A DNA stretch of 18,743 nucleotides from Euryarchaeota archaeon UBA10 (GTDB lineage: Archaea > Thermoplasmatota > Poseidoniia > Poseidoniales > Poseidoniaceae): the NCBI GenBank assembly GCA_002498185.1, contig DAGO01000095.1, positions 5,703 to 24,445 on the forward strand, written 5' to 3'. The translations under genes were made by a program, and so were the position numbers. The notes under the pieces are model-generated. The model was not told where the DNA came from. It was given only the letters and a program-made list of their open reading frames with translations, and did not search any database. This document shows, one piece after another, positions 1 through 7,475 of this stretch (the first letter of the stretch is position 1; every line of letters begins with the position of its first letter).

Positions 1-285
1 GTTAGTGGATTTCTGAAGGCGGCACGAGTAATGCTTCCACCAGACAATGTAAATGTGGTAGATGTAGCAGAAATAGAAGATAGTATCAAACAAATTTTGA
101 CTCCAAAGCAATTAGAAGTTGCAATTTTAGCTGTTCAATCTGGATATTACCAAAATCCTAGACAAATAAGCAAGAAAGAGCTATCTGAATTATCAGAAAT
201 TCCACGCTCTACTCTACAAGAGCACCTTGCGAAAGCAGAGGCCGCATTGGTTGAATGGGCTGTCAAGACACACCTTTCAAAATAG
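1..285 (+). CDS. HTH_10 (bacterio-opsin activator type) regulator, 3' end only
   Basis: The reading frame is open from the first base, so the gene starts outside the window and only about 94 C-terminal residues are visible. Residues corresponding to positions about 98-270 match the HTH_10 domain found at the C-terminus of bacterio-opsin activator (Bat)-type archaeal regulators: an LTPKQ start, a central GYY tyrosine pair followed by P-R, and the recognition-helix pattern IPRSTLQEHLAKAE. In the family this domain binds DNA; upstream sensory parts (PAS, GAF) are common but cannot be seen here. The gene ends 40 bp before the ADH synthase start and on the same strand, so it may be the first gene of, or a local regulator for, the aromatic operon; that link is inference from position only. 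An internal ATG at 31 exists but would cut into an apparently continuous protein. Confidence 0.8.
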   Translation, partial: VSGFLKAARVMLPPDNVNVVDVAEIEDSIKQILTPKQLEVAILAVQSGYYQNPRQISKKELSELSEIPRSTLQEHLAKAEAALVEWAVKTHLSK

Positions 286-325
286 AAAGCAAAGCCTTGT
301 AATAAACCACCTATTGGCTGATAAC

Positions 326-1096
326 ATGAGCGATAAAGAGACGCTACTACCGAAAGGAAAAGGCGTCTGGATTCCAATCGACCACGGTGTTTCTGATTTT
401 CCCGTCAACGGATTGGAAAATTTGGACCAATTGATTGAAGCGATTTCCCACGCTGATGCAATCGTTGCCCAAAAGGGGGTCGTTTCACATTATTCTTCTA
501 GCAATGCAAACTTTGTTGCCCACCTTTCTGTATCTACCAGGCATGCGGGAGAAAGGAACAGCGACAAAATGTTGGTCGGAAGTGTAGAAGAAGCCCTTTC
601 AAGGGGCGCCAAAGGTGTTAGTGTCCAAGTAAACATGGGTAGCCCTGACGAGCCCGAGATGATTGAAAGATTAGGATTAATTACCCAAGATTCACACTTC
701 TTGAATTGCCCTGTACTAGGAATGATTTACCCAAGAGGAGAAAATCTTGACATCATGGAAGGTGATGACACAAACGCTGCTGCACACGCAGCAAGACTCG
801 CATTCGAATTAGGATGCGATGTAGTCAAAACAAAATGGACTGGTTCTGTTGAATCATTCCGCAAAGTTACCTCCTCCGTACCAATCCCAGTTTTGATTGC
901 GGGAGGACCTGCTGGAGCAACCACTGAAGAAACGCTGACCACTGTCTACAAAGCAATGCAAGCAGGAGGCGGTGGAGTTTGCATGGGTCGACAGGTATTC
1001 TCACATGCTAATCCAAAAGCGATGGTGTCTGCACTGAAAGCAATTATTCACGACGGTTCTAGTGTAGAAGTGGCAATGCAAGAGTATGGATTGTGA
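326..1096 (+). CDS. aroA': 2-amino-3,7-dideoxy-D-threo-hept-6-ulosonate (ADH) synthase
   Basis: 256-residue class I aldolase of the archaeal ADH synthase / DhnA-type family. In the archaeal aromatic pathway this enzyme condenses L-aspartate semialdehyde with a ketose phosphate donor (6-deoxy-5-ketofructose-1-phosphate) to give ADH. Visible marks: the IPIDHG motif (Asp19), the GMIYPRG strand (Tyr135), the VVKTK motif with the expected Schiff-base Lys168, and a phosphate-binding IAGGPAG loop followed by GGGGVCMGR near the C-terminus. The start at ATG 326 puts the IPIDHG strand very near the N-terminus; an in-frame TTG at 314 would give a slightly longer protein, and the frame is open as far as 227 but overlaps the HTH gene. 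No Shine-Dalgarno is visible; a TAATAAA at 300-306 sits where a TATA box for a leaderless transcript could be. The fructose-bisphosphate aldolase annotation is possible, but the next gene (DHQ synthase II) argues for ADH synthase. Confidence 0.88.
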   Translation: MSDKETLLPKGKGVWIPIDHGVSDFPVNGLENLDQLIEAISHADAIVAQKGVVSHYSSSNANFVAHLSVSTRHAGERNSDKMLVGSVEEALSRGAKGVSVQVNMGSPDEPEMIERLGLITQDSHFLNCPVLGMIYPRGENLDIMEGDDTNAAAHAARLAFELGCDVVKTKWTGSVESFRKVTSSVPIPVLIAGGPAGATTEETLTTVYKAMQAGGGGVCMGRQVFSHANPKAMVSALKAIIHDGSSVEVAMQEYGL

Positions 1097-1097
1097 T

Positions 1098-2075
1098 ATG
1101 ATGCAAATATGGCTTGAATCTGGCGAGCCCACCCAAGGCGTCGATTTGATTCTAGGCGAAAATTTGCAGATAGATGGAGAAGCTTTGTACATCGAAGGTA
1201 AGCAAGTTGGACGCAGGGTTGACGTAAGTAATTCCGAAGGGCAATCTAAAGCCCGTGCAATGGCAGGTAGCGTAGAATGGATTCTTCTTGACCTAGGAGA
1301 ATGGAAGATGATACCTATCGAGAATATTATCGCTGCATGTGATGGAGGACCAACTAAAGTTGCGGCAAGAATTTCTTCTCCCGAGCAAGTTCTTGGTGCT
1401 GCATTTGCTCTACAAATCGGCGTCGATGCATTACTAGTCGACGAAAAAACCCTCCAAACAGCACTGATTGCTAAATCCCAAAGAGGAGAGGTTAGGATTG
1501 ATGCTATTGATGAAACTGCCAAAGGAGAACTAGAATTATCCTTCCTAGAAGTTGTTGAGGTAAGTGAAGGAGGAGTTGGAGACAGAGTTTGTGTCGACCT
1601 TACTTCCTTATTAGATCCGGAAGAGGGGATGATTGTCGGTTCGAGTTCGAAATCGATGGTATTGGTCCATGGTGAAACTGTAGAATCTGAATTTGTACCT
1701 ACCAGGCCATTCAGAGTTAATGCTGGCGCATCTCATTCCTACATCATGATGGCAGATGGAACAACTTCATACCTCAGCGAACTGAAAATGGGTGACGAAG
1801 TTTTGGTCGTGAATGGAAATGAAGAATCACGTAGTTGCGTCGTTGGAAGAGTCAAAATTGAGAAGCGGCCGTTTATTTTATTCCGATGGAAGAATGAAAA
1901 TGATAATGAAGCAGGGGTTCTCTTGCAGCAAGCGGAGACGGTTAGGCTCATATCTGAATCCCACGGACTTGTATCAGTAACTGAACTAGTGCCCGGCATG
2001 AAATTGCTGGGTTGGAATGGAGGAGCCGGGCGCCACGTAGGGCAAACAATCAGCGCTGAAGTGGATGAAAGGTGA
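1098..2075 (+). CDS. aroB': 3-dehydroquinate synthase II
   Basis: About 325 residues, slightly short for this archaeal family, which oxidatively deaminates and cyclises ADH to 3-dehydroquinate and is unrelated to bacterial AroB. The C-terminal two thirds carries nearly all the family's marks in order: VGDRVCVDLTSLL and EEGMIVGSSS (around residues 160-185), LVHGETVESEFV, the RPFRVNAGASHSY block (around 203-215), YLSELKMGDEVLVV, VGRVKIEKRP, QQAETVRL and VSVTELVPG. The N-terminal part is more divergent and shorter than in relatives. Three in-frame ATGs are close together (1086, 1098, 1101); starting at 1086 would overlap the ADH synthase stop by 11 bp, 1098 starts one base after it. None has a clear ribosome-binding site, so the exact start is uncertain. 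It forms a two-step unit with the preceding ADH synthase. Confidence 0.9.
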   Translation: MMQIWLESGEPTQGVDLILGENLQIDGEALYIEGKQVGRRVDVSNSEGQSKARAMAGSVEWILLDLGEWKMIPIENIIAACDGGPTKVAARISSPEQVLGAAFALQIGVDALLVDEKTLQTALIAKSQRGEVRIDAIDETAKGELELSFLEVVEVSEGGVGDRVCVDLTSLLDPEEGMIVGSSSKSMVLVHGETVESEFVPTRPFRVNAGASHSYIMMADGTTSYLSELKMGDEVLVVNGNEESRSCVVGRVKIEKRPFILFRWKNENDNEAGVLLQQAETVRLISESHGLVSVTELVPGMKLLGWNGGAGRHVGQTISAEVDER

Positions 2076-2084
2076 GGTGTAAAA

Positions 2085-2966
2085 ATGGCAGTATTGGGTT
2101 CTGGTAACTCAAATGGAGGATGTAGCCTACTACATGCTGCTGGCATTGGATATGGAGCATCTCTCGCCTTGGACCTACCGGTTAAAGTTAGACTACTCGA
2201 TAAAGAATCAAAGAGGGTTTTAGATGACCCGGATGGATTGCTAGAACAGGTTCTAGTCGCTTGGAAAAATGCTGGCCACTCTGTTCCCAACGGTGAATTA
2301 TACTGGTCTGTGAGGTCTGAAATCCCTCCTAGACAGGGTTTGAAATCTAGTTCTGCAGTCGCTGTGGCAGCCATTAAGGCCCTTTGTGATGCTACTGGAA
2401 TAGAATTAGAGAATGCAGACATTGTTGACATTGCAGCTGCTGCCCAATTATCTGCAGGTGTCTCGATTACAGGAAGTTATGATGATTCATGGGCTGCTCT
2501 AGAAGGTGGATGGAAGTTAGTCAATGCAAATGCAGAGGATGCCCGCTCGGGATTATTGCTTGAATCGCCAGGCCCGCCATCGGATGACTGGGCAGTGATT
2601 TTGGTTTGTCGAGGGGATAGAGAAAAAAGACCTGAATTGGAGGACTTCACTTTGCACCAACAGGCATTCGTTCAAGCGCTTAACGCATTACAAGAAGGCA
2701 ACGACCTAGTTGCACTTACTTGGAATGGCAGAGGAGTAATCGGTGCCTTGAATGACCCTATTGGAAGAAGACTGACCAATGATGCATTCGTTAACGGAGG
2801 GAGAGCAGCAGGAATTAGTGGCTCAGGCCCCGCAATTGTGATCTTTGCATCTGCTGTCAGTAGACCAACAATTGAAAGAATCAAACAATGGTACAGTAAA
2901 AACGACTCAATGGAAGTGATTGAAACTAAGGTTATCAATGCTGATTTCGGTTCTATGGACGAATAA
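2085..2966 (+). CDS. aroK: shikimate kinase, archaeal GHMP type
   Basis: 293 residues, the usual length for the archaeal GHMP-superfamily shikimate kinase, which phosphorylates shikimate with ATP and is not homologous to bacterial AroK/AroL. The phosphate-binding GHMP motif PPRQGLKSSSA is at residues 81-91, the third-domain ATP/substrate loop GISGSGPAI at about 243-251, and the substrate-region segment AGVSITGSYDD at 124-134; the N-terminus has the small-residue GNSNGGCSLLHAAGIGYGAS segment expected for the first strand and helix. The start at ATG 2085 is supported by a GAGGTG Shine-Dalgarno at 2074-2079, which overlaps the stop codon of DHQ synthase II, suggesting coupled translation. A 42 bp gap separates it from chorismate synthase. 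Homoserine kinase or another GHMP kinase is the alternative, but the motif and the neighbours favour shikimate kinase. Confidence 0.9.
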   Translation: MAVLGSGNSNGGCSLLHAAGIGYGASLALDLPVKVRLLDKESKRVLDDPDGLLEQVLVAWKNAGHSVPNGELYWSVRSEIPPRQGLKSSSAVAVAAIKALCDATGIELENADIVDIAAAAQLSAGVSITGSYDDSWAALEGGWKLVNANAEDARSGLLLESPGPPSDDWAVILVCRGDREKRPELEDFTLHQQAFVQALNALQEGNDLVALTWNGRGVIGALNDPIGRRLTNDAFVNGGRAAGISGSGPAIVIFASAVSRPTIERIKQWYSKNDSMEVIETKVINADFGSMDE

Positions 2967-3008
2967 CCATATTCTTGAATGAAAGCCTGCTGAACCACTC
3001 TGATACTC

Positions 3009-3998
3009 ATGCGCATGAGCCTAGGCGAAAACATGGTTGTGACTCTATTTGGAGAGTCCCATGGCCCCGCAGTAGGCGCTCTTATAGAAGGAATGCCGCC
3101 AAATATCGAGCTAGATGCTGACCAACTAATTGCCGACATGATTGCAAGAAGACCCGGTTCGGGCTTAGCCAGTAAAAGGAAAGAAACCGATGAGGTTGAA
3201 ATCCTGTCAGGAGTGCACTCTGGCAAGAGTACAGGAATGCCTATTCTTCTTCTAATTAAGAACCGAGATGTTCGTTCTAAGGATTATTCATTCTTGCCTT
3301 ATCAGCCCCGTCCGGGTCATGTTGACCATCCTATCAATGTCAAGACTGAAGGCGCTGCTGACCTCAGAGGTGGCGGTTCTTTCTCTGCTAGGCTAACTGC
3401 TGGTTTGGTCGCAGCGGCATCACTTTCCCGCAACATGTTACCACCTGAATGGAAAATCGAAGCCAAGGTTGGAGCGCTGGGCGGACTGGAAGGCGATGCA
3501 GGAATTGAATTGGCCGAACAAGCCCGTAAAGACGGCGATTCCTTGGGAAGTCGTGTCGACTTGGTTATTTCAGGACTACCAGTAGGATTTGGTGAGCCTT
3601 GGTTTGAAGGGATTGAACCTGCACTAGCTAGAGCCCTAATGGCAATTCCAGCAGCCCGAGCAGTAGAATTCGGCCGCGGAGTAAATGCTGGCGAAATGAG
3701 AGGAAGCCAGCATAACGACAAATGGGGCAAGGATATGTCATTGTCTGAAGGAGCGGATGGAGCATTGGGTGGTATGGCAAGCGGAGCACCTATCCATGTT
3801 AGAATAACCTTCAAACCACCGAGTGGAATTTCTAAGCCCCAAGAAACATTCAATCAAGTCACAGAGATGATGGAAGAGCTAGCAATCAAAGGAAGGCATG
3901 ACCCCGTTATTGCGCCAAGAGCACGCCCAGTCGTGGAAGCAGTAGCCAGATTGGTTATTGCGGACCTAGGGATACAAGGAGGATATATCGATGAATGA
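3009..3998 (+). CDS. aroC: chorismate synthase
   Basis: 329 residues, somewhat shorter than the usual 350-390. It converts 5-enolpyruvylshikimate-3-phosphate to chorismate with reduced FMN. Motifs in order: GESHG at residues 15-19 (first catalytic His), YQPRPGHVDH at about 98-107 (second conserved His), RGGGSFSAR at 120-128, a MRGSQHND segment at about 230-237 that binds flavin phosphate, GGMASGAPIHVR at 254-265 and GRHDPVIAPRARPVVEA at 295-311, the C-terminal signature with the conserved Asp. ATG 3015 is an equally good start, because relatives begin with Met-Ser at that point; no clear Shine-Dalgarno precedes either. The 3' end overlaps the aspartate kinase start by 8 bp. EPSP synthase, the enzyme just before it in the pathway, is not in the window. 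Confidence 0.95.
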   Translation: MRMSLGENMVVTLFGESHGPAVGALIEGMPPNIELDADQLIADMIARRPGSGLASKRKETDEVEILSGVHSGKSTGMPILLLIKNRDVRSKDYSFLPYQPRPGHVDHPINVKTEGAADLRGGGSFSARLTAGLVAAASLSRNMLPPEWKIEAKVGALGGLEGDAGIELAEQARKDGDSLGSRVDLVISGLPVGFGEPWFEGIEPALARALMAIPAARAVEFGRGVNAGEMRGSQHNDKWGKDMSLSEGADGALGGMASGAPIHVRITFKPPSGISKPQETFNQVTEMMEELAIKGRHDPVIAPRARPVVEAVARLVIADLGIQGGYIDE

Positions 3999-5235
3999 TA
4001 TCGTTGTCCACAAATTTGGTGGTTCTTGTCTTCGTGACGGGAATGACATCGACCAAATTGCTGAAATTATCAGTAGTACTGAAGGACGGCCGATAATCGT
4101 CGTATCCGCACTTTGGGGCATGACTGATAGATTGATTCGTGCATCGAGGGAGCCAAGATACGCTAGTAGATTGGTTCAAGATTTGACTTACCAGCATTTG
4201 CGATTCGCACCCGGCCTAGATTCTGGTGAATTTGGCGAATTGTTCAACAAGGTAATTTCTGGGATTTCTAAGGAGTTACTCAAACTTTCCAGTGGTGAAG
4301 AATCCTTACGTTCTGAAAACCTAATTCTAGCCGCTGGCGAAAGACTCAGTGCCTTAGCAGTAGCTCATCGACTGAGAGAATTCGGTATTGAAGGTGCTCA
4401 CCCGGTTGGAGCAGAAGATATTGGTTTAAGATTGAAAGGAATTGGTAGAGCGAAAGAAATCGACATCGAATCTTCAAGCCTGAACCTCGACCGCCAAGAA
4501 CTTGGAGGGGTCCCTATTCTAACTGGTTGGTTTGGGGAGGGAGATGATGGTAACATTGCACTTCTAACCAGAGGAGGTTCAGATCATTCTGCTGCAGCAT
4601 TTGCTAGCCTAATGAACGCGTCAAAGTTGATTCTTTGGAAGGATGTCGACGGAATTAAAGAACTCAATCCACGATGGGGGATTGATACCCCTGCAATCCC
4701 ATACTTGGGCTATGGACAGGCTGCTGAACTATCTATGCATGGGACACCAGTAATCCATCCAGCTACAGTATTTCCCTTAATTGAAGAAGGAATACCAATC
4801 GAAATCAAGAATTTCCATAACCGTGATTCAACGGTCTCTACTATTATTGGACCTGATATTGCAACAGACGAAGTTGTTGCAATCGGTTGCCAACCAGGAG
4901 TTGCAATGATCACTAATGATAAGCCATTGAGTAGTGATTTACTAATGGAGATTGAAAGGTTGGGAATTACTCCTTGGTTGATGAAATCGACACCTGAAGG
5001 CTTCAAAATCATCTTACCCAAGCAAGATTTACATCATTTGGAAAACATTATTCCGGGAAAAATTGAATTCAAAACTGCAATCATTTCTATTTTGGGAATG
5101 GCAGATATTGGAATTGAGCACGAATTGGTTTCCACAAATGAATACGGAACTAGAATTATCGTTGAAACAGACCAATTGCATGAGACAATTAGAGAACTGT
5201 ATCATTCCTTATTCTCTCGCCAGGACTGCAAGTGA
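3991..5235 (+). CDS. lysC: aspartate kinase
   Basis: 414 residues, typical of monofunctional aspartate kinases. It phosphorylates L-aspartate as the first step toward aspartate semialdehyde, lysine, threonine and methionine. The catalytic domain shows KFGGS at residues 8-12, AAGERLSA at 114-121, LLTRGGSDHSA at 191-201 and WKDVDGI at 216-222; the segment GTPVIHPATV (251-260) corresponds to the family's end-of-domain Leu-His-Pro motif. Residues about 295-414 form the ACT-domain region, which usually carries feedback inhibition; it is divergent enough that I cannot say which amino acid would act. The start has a strong AAGGAGG Shine-Dalgarno at 3976-3982 inside the end of chorismate synthase. 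Its place behind aromatic genes fits archaeal biochemistry, since aspartate semialdehyde is a substrate of ADH synthase. The last 34 bp overlap a convergent gene. Confidence 0.95.
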   Translation: MNDIVVHKFGGSCLRDGNDIDQIAEIISSTEGRPIIVVSALWGMTDRLIRASREPRYASRLVQDLTYQHLRFAPGLDSGEFGELFNKVISGISKELLKLSSGEESLRSENLILAAGERLSALAVAHRLREFGIEGAHPVGAEDIGLRLKGIGRAKEIDIESSSLNLDRQELGGVPILTGWFGEGDDGNIALLTRGGSDHSAAAFASLMNASKLILWKDVDGIKELNPRWGIDTPAIPYLGYGQAAELSMHGTPVIHPATVFPLIEEGIPIEIKNFHNRDSTVSTIIGPDIATDEVVAIGCQPGVAMITNDKPLSSDLLMEIERLGITPWLMKSTPEGFKIILPKQDLHHLENIIPGKIEFKTAIISILGMADIGIEHELVSTNEYGTRIIVETDQLHETIRELYHSLFSRQDCK

Positions 5236-6116
5236 GTTGGTAGGTCAAGAGCGAACAACGCCCCTACAACCAAGAATACGAATAGTGTTCCAAGTGCGAC
5301 ACCGTACACTGAAATCAATTCTACCGATTCTTCCATTCTCAAAGCGGTTTGTTCTGAGAACAAAGAGATGAATGCTGGTAAGATTGTGTTAACTGAAAGA
5401 ACTAGCATTGCTAAACTTCCTGCAATTAGTGGGTTGATTACAAGCGAGCGGTGATACTTACCAACAATCTTCTTTACGTTCATTACGTAAACTTCACGGG
5501 TTCTAATTGAGGTATCAAGCATGCTGAATCTGATTACGCCATTTGAGAGTTCAAAGTACATGACAAGTAGTACTGCGTAAACAACGACCAGAATTGTTAG
5601 CAGGAATTGGCTGTCACCAAATCCAAACAAATCTTGAGATAATGAAACCTTAGAGGATGCGAAACGCATTACTGAAAGGATGAACAAAATATATGATGTT
5701 AGCATAAATCTAGCATCCCTAGACATTGTACCCCAAAATCCGGTACCGATTGCACCTGCTACTACTATCAATTGTAGAATATTTGCAACGGTCATAGAAC
5801 CGGTAATTGCAAACCAGATTGTTCCGACAGCAGGAGTAACGATGTATGTTAGAATGCCCAGAGCAATCAATACACCATAGCAACCTAGCTGCAGATTTTG
5901 TACCATCTTGTCCGCAGGCAGGAACTTCATCTTAGGAACCAAAGGTCCTCCAAGTAGACTTTCGACGAATGAAGGAATCTCAACGGTTGGAATTGCGTCT
6001 TTTGGAATATCTCCAGACGCATTGCCCTTGGCTGCTAACTTTTTCCTAGAAGGAGCGGAAGAGCGGACGGTCTTACCATCATATAGGTGAGCGGTATCTC
6101 CTGATTTTGCTGCCAT
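5202..6116 (-). CDS. multi-pass membrane protein, last gene of the MoxR/DUF58 cluster
   Basis: 304 residues; I do not recognise the family. Residues 1-70 are hydrophilic, with a basic patch near residues 18-30, followed by about six hydrophobic segments: roughly 76-96, 108-128, 136-153, 170-190, 228-252 and 266-290. A charged stretch (about 200-224, with REVYVMNVKKIVGKYHRS) lies between segments four and five and is the most likely soluble loop. The start ATG 6116 has a GGAGGGAG ribosome-binding site at 6121-6128, directly after the DUF58 stop codon (12 bp gap), so it is almost certainly cotranscribed with DUF58 and MoxR. In such clusters the membrane partner is often a vWA, DUF4129 or transglutaminase protein; none of those domains is seen here. 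The 3' end runs 34 bp into the convergent aspartate kinase gene. Confidence 0.8.
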   Translation of the reverse strand: MAAKSGDTAHLYDGKTVRSSAPSRKKLAAKGNASGDIPKDAIPTVEIPSFVESLLGGPLVPKMKFLPADKMVQNLQLGCYGVLIALGILTYIVTPAVGTIWFAITGSMTVANILQLIVVAGAIGTGFWGTMSRDARFMLTSYILFILSVMRFASSKVSLSQDLFGFGDSQFLLTILVVVYAVLLVMYFELSNGVIRFSMLDTSIRTREVYVMNVKKIVGKYHRSLVINPLIAGSLAMLVLSVNTILPAFISLFSEQTALRMEESVELISVYGVALGTLFVFLVVGALFALDLPTHLQSWRENKE

Positions 6117-6128
6117 TCATCTCCCTCC

Positions 6129-7442
6129 TCAGAATCCTCTTGCACCTGCTAGTGCGGTTGATAGTAGCATATCAGGCTCCCAATCCATGATGTTGACACC
6201 TAATCCTCTTAGTTCGCTGATTAGGACATCTCTCTCAGTCTTCAGAACTTCGTATCCAGTGCGGTCTAACCTCTTAGCATCGAATTCGAATTCAAGGCTA
6301 GATGGTGATAGAACGGTTACGTCGAAATCACGTGCTCTGAAGTCTCTCAAAGCGCTAACTACGGTAGGGTCATCTTCTAGATTCGATAGAACGATGATTG
6401 GGCTACCCTTGTTTATGTGTGGAAGAATCCTGTTAACTACTACTTGCAAAGGAATGTTTCCTCTAGCCATAGCACCGGCAAGTTTCGTCAGAATGACATA
6501 CAACTGCTTCTTTCCAGTATCACGGTCAACGCTGACTACTTCATCGCCATAGGTGATTAGACCGACGGAGTCACGTCGGCCAAGGAAATACTGAGCAAGG
6601 CTTGCAGCTGCTCTAGTTGAGTATACCAGAGCGTTCCTCGAAACAGGACCTGTTTCGGAAACTGCACGTGAATCAACAATCAGAATAATATCGCTGACTG
6701 CGTCTCTTTCACGCTCGTTGACCATCAACTTCCCACTTCTTGCGTAAGCGGACCAATTGATTGCACGGAACGAATCACCTTCGAAATACTCACGGAGTGA
6801 GTAGAATTCAGAACCAGGACCTGGTTGGCGAATATTCACCGCTCCAGTGAAAATCTTTGGTACTCGAGACTTGACGAATGTATCTTTCAAATCTTCCATC
6901 TTAGGGAACACAAGGAAATCATTGTAGACATGCAGTTCCTTTTCCTTGTGGAACAGTCCGAATGGATCTTGGACACGAACAGCAACCGGTCCAAGGCTGT
7001 AAAATCCTCTAAGTGGACATTCAACAGTGTACTCGATGAAAGTCTCACGGCGTGGACCAAGTTCCATTAGAATGTAGTTTGCACCATCTTTGATACGCAT
7101 TACTTCAGGAACTCGGTCTTTTACTTCCAAAATCTTACCCAATGCTGAGTGATTTTGCATCCGCAGCGTGACACCAACTTCTCCGTCTTCGAAGATTCTA
7201 GCACTGGAGAGCTTACGCATAGCCGAAACATTGGACAGAGAGACTCCTTCCTCTCCTGACCATTCTTCTGCACGGCGGCCGCTAGCAGCAACATCAGCGT
7301 GACCGCCGAATAATGCTGCCCAAGTTAGGAACACGAAGATTACCACAGCAATGGTAACCAGTTGTGAATTCCTCAATGTCAGACCTAGCAGGTACATTGC
7401 TACCGCTAGGGAACCTAACATTGCACTCTTACGACTCCACAT
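6129..7442 (-). CDS. DUF58 domain protein (vWA-like), MoxR partner
   Basis: 437 residues. Two hydrophobic helices at about residues 7-22 and 27-45 anchor the N-terminus. Residues about 60-200 form a beta-rich region of the kind seen in DUF58 proteins (RGFYSLGPVAVRVQDPFGLF at 145-164). The DUF58 signature lies at 217-245: REYFEGDSFRAINW followed by SAYARSGKLMVNERE. It is followed by DIILIVDSRA (251-260), a vWA-like strand with a DxS start of a MIDAS-type motif. DUF58 proteins are typically encoded beside MoxR ATPases and are thought to act with them on other membrane or secreted proteins; the client here is unknown. ATG 7442 has an AGAGGCGA ribosome-binding site about 8 bases upstream. The gene sits 33 bp after MoxR and 12 bp before the membrane protein. 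Confidence 0.92.
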   Translation of the reverse strand: MWSRKSAMLGSLAVAMYLLGLTLRNSQLVTIAVVIFVFLTWAALFGGHADVAASGRRAEEWSGEEGVSLSNVSAMRKLSSARIFEDGEVGVTLRMQNHSALGKILEVKDRVPEVMRIKDGANYILMELGPRRETFIEYTVECPLRGFYSLGPVAVRVQDPFGLFHKEKELHVYNDFLVFPKMEDLKDTFVKSRVPKIFTGAVNIRQPGPGSEFYSLREYFEGDSFRAINWSAYARSGKLMVNERERDAVSDIILIVDSRAVSETGPVSRNALVYSTRAAASLAQYFLGRRDSVGLITYGDEVVSVDRDTGKKQLYVILTKLAGAMARGNIPLQVVVNRILPHINKGSPIIVLSNLEDDPTVVSALRDFRARDFDVTVLSPSSLEFEFDAKRLDRTGYEVLKTERDVLISELRGLGVNIMDWEPDMLLSTALAGARGF

Positions 7443-7475
7443 GCTAATCGCCTCTCTATTTCAGTTCAGAAAATA

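Noticed and set aside
227..325. 33-codon upstream extension of ADH synthase
   Set aside because: It overlaps the HTH_10 coding region in another frame and shows no match to the family's N-terminus until close to ATG 326.
1739..2431. 230-codon minus-strand open frame
   Set aside because: It lies opposite the clear DHQ synthase II and shikimate kinase genes, has Ser/Pro-rich composition typical of an antisense shadow, and has no recognisable domain.
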